Shown here: piece by piece, positions 59,380-64,000 of the stretch
How positions within the stretch are numbered: the stretch's first letter is position 1
Layout: the number at the start of each line of letters is the position of its first letter
From: Streptomyces sp. TLI_146
GTDB taxonomy: Bacteria; Actinomycetota; Actinomycetes; Streptomycetales; Streptomycetaceae
Assembly: GCF_002846415.1 (NCBI RefSeq)
Contig: NZ_PJMX01000001.1
Coordinates: 7,812,001-7,876,000, forward strand
Length of the DNA: 64,000 nucleotides
Direction: 5' to 3'
Notes under the pieces: model-generated
The model's input: only the letters and a program-made list of their open reading frames with translations
What the model was told of the DNA's origin: nothing
Database searches by the model: none
Translations under genes and position numbers: made by a program

Positions 59380-60524
59380 ACCCCCATCTCGCCCCGGTCG
59401 GCGTCCCCGACCCCGCCCTCCTGCCCCGTGTGCAGGAACTGTGCGACCTGACCGACCCGTACGCCTGCGGGCCCGCCGAGGACGAGCTGTTCGCCGCGGC
59501 CATGGCGGAGATCAACGCCTGGCACGCCGACCGCTCCCCGTTCTTCCGCTCGCTGTACGAGGCGGCGCCGCCCGCCGAGCCGTACCGCGCCCCGCTGGTG
59601 CACGCCAACTTCTTCAAGCGCCACGAAGTGCTGTCCATCCCGCGCGAGGACGTCGACCTGCACCTGACCTCGTCGGGCACCACCGGCCAGAAGTCGCAGA
59701 TGTTCTTCGACAACTGGACCATCCGCTCGGCCCAGCGCATGGTCGCCCGCATCTTCGAGCGCAACGGCTGGATCACCCCCGACCAGGAGGTCAACTACCT
59801 CCTCTACAGCTACGAACCGGCCCCCGCCCTCAACCTCGGCACGGCCTTCACCGACAACTACCTCTGCGACTTCGCCCCGGCGCGCACGGTCGAGTACGCG
59901 CTGCGCAACACCGGGAACGGCCACGAGTTCGACCCGTTCGGCTGCGTCGCCGCACTGCGCCGCTTCGAGAGCGACGGCGCCCCGGTCCGCATCCTCGGCT
60001 TCCCCGCCTTCCTCTACTTCACCCTGGAGCGGATGCGCGCGATGGGACTGCCGCCTCTGCGGCTTCCCGAGGGCTCCCTGGTCGTCCTCGGCGGCGGCTG
60101 GAAGGGCCACGCCGACCAGCGCATCGGCAAGGACGAGCTGTACGCCCGCGTCACCGAGCAGCTCGGCATCCCCGGCGACCGCATCCGCGACACCTTCGGA
60201 TCCGTGGAGCACTGCATCCCGTACATCGAGTGCGACCACCACCGGCTGCACGCCCCCGTCTGGTCGCGGGTCGCCATCCTCTCCACGAGCACCCTGGAGC
60301 CGCTGCCGTACGGCGAGACCGGCTATCTGCACCTCGTCTCCCCGTACATCACCTCCGTACCGGCGCAGAGCGTCGTCATGGGCGACCTCGCCTCGCTGCA
60401 CCCGGGCGAGGAGTGCGGGTGCGAGCTGGGCACCGACTGGTTCACCGTGCACGGGCGCGCCGGAGTGAGCCGCAACAAGAGCTGCGCGGTGGCCGCCGCC
60501 GAACTGATGAAGGGCATGTCGTGA
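59376..60524 (+). CDS. LuxE-like acyl-protein synthetase (operon gene 4)
   Basis: A 382-residue LuxE family protein. The AMP-forming loop is TSSGTTGQKSQMFFDN (Ser99-Gly104), the second motif FGSVEHCIPYIECDHHRLH and a C-terminal FTVHGRAGVSRNKSCA, where Cys370 corresponds by position to the acyl-accepting Cys near the LuxE C-terminus. In lux systems LuxE activates a fatty acid with ATP and passes it to LuxC. No luciferase genes (luxA/B) or thioesterase luxD are present, so the role is not luminescence. Overlaps GNAT and LuxC-PaaK genes by 4 bases each. Confidence 0.88.
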   Translation: MNPHLAPVGVPDPALLPRVQELCDLTDPYACGPAEDELFAAAMAEINAWHADRSPFFRSLYEAAPPAEPYRAPLVHANFFKRHEVLSIPREDVDLHLTSSGTTGQKSQMFFDNWTIRSAQRMVARIFERNGWITPDQEVNYLLYSYEPAPALNLGTAFTDNYLCDFAPARTVEYALRNTGNGHEFDPFGCVAALRRFESDGAPVRILGFPAFLYFTLERMRAMGLPPLRLPEGSLVVLGGGWKGHADQRIGKDELYARVTEQLGIPGDRIRDTFGSVEHCIPYIECDHHRLHAPVWSRVAILSTSTLEPLPYGETGYLHLVSPYITSVPAQSVVMGDLASLHPGEECGCELGTDWFTVHGRAGVSRNKSCAVAAAELMKGMS

Positions 60525-63043
60525 CCGTGCAGACCATGGACCGGGCAGACGAACACCACTACTGGCAGGGCGCGTTCATCGGCGACGAGGAGGCCGGGCG
60601 GCGCCTGGCCGAGCTGCCCGCCGCCGTCGAGGAGGCGCTCGCGAGCCCGCTGGAGACCGAGACGGTCCTCGCCGCCTGCGACGCGCTCGCCACGGCCCTG
60701 CGCGACGAGCGGCATCCGGTACGGGAGCGGCTCGCGCGGCACCTGCCCGAGGGCGAGGACCCCGCCGTCCTCGGCGAGCTGGGCACCTACCTCAGCCGGA
60801 CCGAGCTGACCCGCAAGCTGCGCCGCGAACTCGGCGGGACCGCCCCGGGACGGCTGAACCGGCCCGACGCCCGCGAGACGGTCTACGAGGCCTGGGCACC
60901 CGTCGGCCTGGTCGCCCACATCGCCCCGGGCAACGCGGCCACCGTCGCCCCGCTCAGCATCGTCGAGGGCCTGCTCGCGGGGAACGTCAACATCCTCAAG
61001 ACCAGCGGCGCCGACACCCTGCTCACCCAGCACCTGCTGGCCGAGCTCGTCGCGCTCGACCCCACCGGCGCGCTGGCCGCCCGCGTCATCGTGCTGCGCT
61101 TCTCCTCCTCCCGCAAGGAGTGGCTGGAGCTGATGTGCGCGCCCGCCGACGCGGTCGCGGTGTGGGGCGGCGAGAGCGCCGTCGAAGGGGTCGCCGCCCA
61201 TGTGCCGCCCGGCTGCCGCCTGGTGGAGTGGGGGCACCGCATCTCCTTCGCCTACCTCACCCGCGACGCCTGGGCCGAGCCCGCGACGCTGGAGGCGCTG
61301 GCGGCCGACGTGTGCCTGTACGAGCAGCAGGCCTGCTCCAGCCCCCAGGTGGTCTACCTCGACACCGAGGACGAGCGGGACGTCTTCGCGTTCGCCGAGC
61401 GCTTCGCCGACGTCCTGGCGGCCCGGCCCGCCGCCGTGCCCGCGCCCGGCGGTCCCGACCTCGCGGCGCAGGCCGAGCTGACCACCACCGAGCTGGTGGC
61501 CCGCCTTGAGGAACACCTCGGCCTGACCCGGGTGTTCGCCGCCGCCGACGGCTCCTGGCGGGTCATGGCCGACACCCGGTCCGCCCTCACCGCCTCTCCG
61601 CTGCACCGCAGCGTGTGGGTCAAGCCGCTGCCGCGCAAGAAGCTGATCGGCGCCCTGCGCCCGATGCGCCGGTATCTGCAGACGGCCGGTATCGCGGCGA
61701 GCCCCACCGACACCGCCGAGCTCTCCCGCGCCGCCTTCGCCGCGGGCGTCACCCGGGTCACCCCGGTCGGCGCGATGCTGAGCGGCTACTCGGGCGAGCC
61801 GCACGACGGTGTGTACGCGCTCCAGCGCTACAGCCGCCGCGTCGCGGTCCAGGCCGACGCCCGCTTCGCCACCACCGCCTGCCTGGACGACCTGGCCCGG
61901 CCGGTCCTCCTGCCGCCGCCCAGCGGCCCGCTGACCGGCAAGGAGGAGGTCCAGGAGCTCAACCGCCATGTCACCAGGGCCGACGCCGAGCTGTACTTCC
62001 GCAGCGGCGGCAGCACCGGCGACCCGGCGCTCTCGCTGTTCAGCTACGACGACTACGACACCCAGATGCACGCCGCCGCCCGCGGTCTGCTCGCCGCGGG
62101 CTACGACCCGCTGGCGGACCGCACCGCCAACCTCTTCTACTGCGGCGGCATGTACGGCAGCTTCATCAGCTTCTTTTCCATCCTGGAGCGCCTGGGCGGC
62201 GTCCAACTGCCGCTCGCGGCAGGCCCCGACCACCGGGCCACCGCGCAGGCGCTGATCGCCCACAAGGCGGACACCCTCTTCGGTATGCCCTCCTACCTGT
62301 GGCAACTGCTGCACGAGGAGGCGGACGCCCTGCGCGAGTACGGCGGCATCCGCAAGGTGTTCTACGGCGGGGAGCACTTCACCGACGCCCAGCGGCGCAC
62401 CCTGCGGGACACCTTCGGCATCGAGGTCGTCCGCTCCATCACGTACGGCAGCACCGACCTCGGCCCGCTCGGCTACCAGTGCGCCGAGAGCACCGGCGGC
62501 GTCCACCACCTCCACGCCGACCTGCACACCATGGAGATACTCGACCTCGCCGCCGACCGGCCGGTGGCGCCGGGGGAGACGGGCCGTCTGGTCTTCACCA
62601 CGCACGCCCGGCGGGGCCAGCACCTGGGGCGTTACGTGATCGGCGACCTCGGGCGCGCGGTCGAGGGCCGCTGCCCCTGCGGCAGCCACGCACCCCGCTT
62701 CGAGCTGCGCGGCAGGACCGGGGACGTGATGCGGGTGGCCACGTACTTCCTCAACCACCGCCGCTTCGCGGCCATCGCGCAGGAACGCGGCTCCTACAGC
62801 GGCGAACTCCAGACCGTCCTCACCCGGCAGGACACCCGCGAGCGGCTCACCGTCCGCGTGGAGCGCTCCGGCGCGGCCGACCCCGAGCTGCTGCGCGAGG
62901 CCTTCCTGGCCGACTACCCCGAGCTGCGCTCGGCCGTGACCGAGCGGCTGCTCGACCTCGCGGTGGAGGCGGTCGACGGCGCGTCCCTGGACCGCAGCCC
63001 CACCAGCGGCAAGCTGCGCTCGGTGGTGGACCTGCGCGGATAG
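60521..63043 (+). CDS. LuxC-like acyl reductase fused to a PaaK-like ligase (operon gene 5)
   Basis: An 840-residue fusion. Residues about 1-445 match LuxC, the NADPH-dependent acyl-protein reductase: VGLVAHIAPGNAATVAPLS, an aldehyde-dehydrogenase-like NILKTSGAD, and the acyl-acceptor Cys272 in YEQQACSSPQ. Residues about 455-840 form a PaaK-like adenylation domain: YFRSGGSTGDPAL (494-502), KVFYGGEHFTDAQRR, ITYGSTDLGPLG and the A7/A8 region YVIGDLGRAVEGRCPCGSHAPRFELRGRTGDVM. GTG at 60521 overlaps the LuxE stop in a GTGA, with AAGGGC upstream. It should take an activated acid to an aldehyde; the second ligase domain suggests a self-contained carboxylate reductase or a second substrate. Confidence 0.9.
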   Translation: MTVQTMDRADEHHYWQGAFIGDEEAGRRLAELPAAVEEALASPLETETVLAACDALATALRDERHPVRERLARHLPEGEDPAVLGELGTYLSRTELTRKLRRELGGTAPGRLNRPDARETVYEAWAPVGLVAHIAPGNAATVAPLSIVEGLLAGNVNILKTSGADTLLTQHLLAELVALDPTGALAARVIVLRFSSSRKEWLELMCAPADAVAVWGGESAVEGVAAHVPPGCRLVEWGHRISFAYLTRDAWAEPATLEALAADVCLYEQQACSSPQVVYLDTEDERDVFAFAERFADVLAARPAAVPAPGGPDLAAQAELTTTELVARLEEHLGLTRVFAAADGSWRVMADTRSALTASPLHRSVWVKPLPRKKLIGALRPMRRYLQTAGIAASPTDTAELSRAAFAAGVTRVTPVGAMLSGYSGEPHDGVYALQRYSRRVAVQADARFATTACLDDLARPVLLPPPSGPLTGKEEVQELNRHVTRADAELYFRSGGSTGDPALSLFSYDDYDTQMHAAARGLLAAGYDPLADRTANLFYCGGMYGSFISFFSILERLGGVQLPLAAGPDHRATAQALIAHKADTLFGMPSYLWQLLHEEADALREYGGIRKVFYGGEHFTDAQRRTLRDTFGIEVVRSITYGSTDLGPLGYQCAESTGGVHHLHADLHTMEILDLAADRPVAPGETGRLVFTTHARRGQHLGRYVIGDLGRAVEGRCPCGSHAPRFELRGRTGDVMRVATYFLNHRRFAAIAQERGSYSGELQTVLTRQDTRERLTVRVERSGAADPELLREAFLADYPELRSAVTERLLDLAVEAVDGASLDRSPTSGKLRSVVDLRG

Positions 63044-63055
63044 CCTCCGCCAGTC

Positions 63056-63100
63056 CCCCTGTCGGCCCGGGCGCGCGCTGCCCGGGCCCACAGGGGTTTT
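63056..63100 (+). terminator. Strong intrinsic terminator of the LuxC/LuxE operon
   Basis: CCCCTGT (63056-63062) pairs with ACAGGGG (63090-63096) and GGCCCGGGC (63064-63072) pairs with GCCCGGGCC (63080-63088), so the full stem is about 16 bp with a single C-C mismatch and a 7-base loop. TTTT follows at 63097-63100. It ends the five-gene operon 12 bases after its stop. Confidence 0.93.
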
Positions 63101-63414
63101 CACGAGCGGATGGGGTTTCCGCGCTCCGGGCACACGGGGCACCGCCGCGCTCCGGCCCGCGTCCGGCATCCCGCCGCGACGGCTCACGGGCCCCCGGCGT
63201 GAGCCGGTCATGATCCCGGTGCGCTCTTGGCGTGCTCCTTGCCGCCCCTACCCGGCACGGCAGAGCGCCGACCATGCTCATACCTACCTTCCCGACGGCA
63301 TCCGGCCCGGCTCTGTCCGCTGCTGCCGTACGTATTCGACGCCGCACCCTGGGCCGTCTGCCCGGTCGCGACAGTCCGCGACGTTCCTTCCCTCCACTGA
63401 CAGAACGGAACGCC
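63101..63414. other. Intergenic region before the SulP gene
   Basis: About 310 bases without a supportable gene. The sequence around 63270-63350 is a little less GC-rich and must hold the SulP promoter, but I cannot name the -10 and -35 elements. Confidence 0.35.
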
Positions 63415-64000
63415 ATGAACACACGTCCAGCGCCGGCCCGTGTGCTGCGCGCCGACCTCGCCGCGTCCCTCGTCGTCTTCCTCGTCGCGCTCCCGCTGTG
63501 CGTGGGCGTGGCGGTCGCCTCCGGAGTCCCCGCCGAACTCGGCCTGATCACCGGCATAGTCGGCGGACTGGTCGCCGGGCTGCTGCCCGGGAGCAGTCTG
63601 CAGGTGTCCGGCCCCGCGGCCGGTCTGACCGTCCTCGTCTACACCGCCGTCACCGAGTACGGCCTCGCCGCGCTCGGTGTCGTGGTCCTCCTGGCGGGAC
63701 TCGTCCAACTCGCGCTCGGAGCGCTGCGGATGGGGCGCTGGTTCCGTGCGATCTCGCTGGCCGTGGTGGAGGGCATGCTGGCGGGCATCGGGCTGTTGCT
63801 GATCGCCGGTCAGCTGTACGTCCTCGCCGACCGCAAGGGCCCCGGCGCGGGCGTGCCGAACATCGTCGGCCTGCCGGGTCTGGCCGCGGAGGTCGCGCGC
63901 TCGGCGACCGCGCTCACCGCGCTCGCCGTCGGCGCGGGCACCATCGCCGTGATGGCGGGCTGGAAGAGGCTGCCCGCCCGCTGGCAACTGCTCCCCGGCG
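63415..64000 (+). CDS. SulP family inorganic anion transporter, 3' end outside window
   Basis: The frame runs from ATG at 63415 to the window edge (195 codons) without a stop. It begins MNTRPAPARVLRADLAASLV and has the SulP N-terminal signature VFLVALPLCVGVAVASGVPAE followed by GLITGIVGGLVAGLLPGSS, LQVSGPAAGLTVLVYTAVTEYG and EGMLAGIGLLLIAGQLYVL, giving several membrane helices. Members of this group carry bicarbonate or sulfate and are sometimes fused to a carbonic anhydrase domain, which would lie outside. Ribosome site is weak (GGAAC). Confidence 0.9.
   Translation, partial: MNTRPAPARVLRADLAASLVVFLVALPLCVGVAVASGVPAELGLITGIVGGLVAGLLPGSSLQVSGPAAGLTVLVYTAVTEYGLAALGVVVLLAGLVQLALGALRMGRWFRAISLAVVEGMLAGIGLLLIAGQLYVLADRKGPGAGVPNIVGLPGLAAEVARSATALTALAVGAGTIAVMAGWKRLPARWQLLPG

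Noticed and set aside
55689..63043. Bacterial bioluminescence (lux) operon
   Set aside because: LuxC and LuxE homologues are present but luxA, luxB and luxD are absent and PaaK, GNAT and MFS genes are added.

Overview
The window is chromosomal DNA from an actinomycete, almost certainly a Streptomyces or close relative. The evidence is very high GC with strong third-position G/C bias, many GTG and TTG starts behind purine-rich ribosome sites, a TTA (bldA-type) codon in at least one gene, many secreted hydrolases with Ala-rich signal peptides, a PQQ-repeat Ser/Thr kinase, an MmyB-type regulator, a DinB/mycothiol-type protein and a 24-residue-scale leader ORF. I saw no tRNA, rRNA, CRISPR array, insertion sequence or prophage block. 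The layout looks like ordinary accessory or arm-proximal chromosome with several small specialised operons.

0-10.5 kb: a DUF389 membrane protein, a His/Asp-rich repetitive secreted protein, a two-gene graspetide (omega-ester RiPP) locus (precursor plus ATP-grasp ligase) convergent with a LysR-P450 pair, a 1167-residue secreted protease that carries both an M4 endopeptidase and an M28 aminopeptidase, and an FprA-type ferredoxin reductase behind an apparent iron box. 10.5-21.6 kb: housekeeping-like and stress genes (MFS, DinB, arylamine N-acetyltransferase, a DUF5997 gene beside an HTH-less LysR effector domain, GNAT, alpha/beta hydrolase with a divergent MmyB regulator, FUSC-type exporter), a CHAP endolysin-like protein and a Tat-exported protein with a TTA codon.

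21.6-28.6 kb: a probable unclassified RiPP operon on the minus strand: a 35-residue basic precursor ending in YDWWC, a strong intercistronic hairpin, a PqqD/RRE-M50 metalloprotease fusion and a TPR protein with a degenerate ATPase domain. Divergent from it is an EF-G paralogue preceded by a well-translated short leader ORF and attenuator-like hairpins. A secreted cyclophilin follows. 28.6-46.4 kb: regulator-enzyme pairs with visible operators (TetR/SDR, RpiR/thrC), an AraC-quinone reductase pair, a coupled GT2 polysaccharide synthase and GH26 hydrolase, a kinase with a beta-propeller sensor, a secreted metzincin with a SOD-like neighbour, YciO, HAD, an arginase-fold protein with altered metal ligands, and an aldo/keto reductase.

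46.4-64 kb: a Baeyer-Villiger type flavoprotein, a lectin, a 1260-residue XRE-STAND-WD40 protein, a GlxA-type regulator, and a tightly coupled five-gene operon (55689-63043) encoding a PaaK-like ligase, an MFS exporter, a GNAT enzyme, a LuxE-like acyl-protein synthetase and a LuxC-PaaK fusion. No luciferase is present, so this operon looks like a dedicated carboxylate-activating and reducing pathway with export, probably making an aldehyde-derived small molecule. It and the YDWWC peptide operon are the two best candidates for undescribed systems. The window ends inside a SulP anion transporter.
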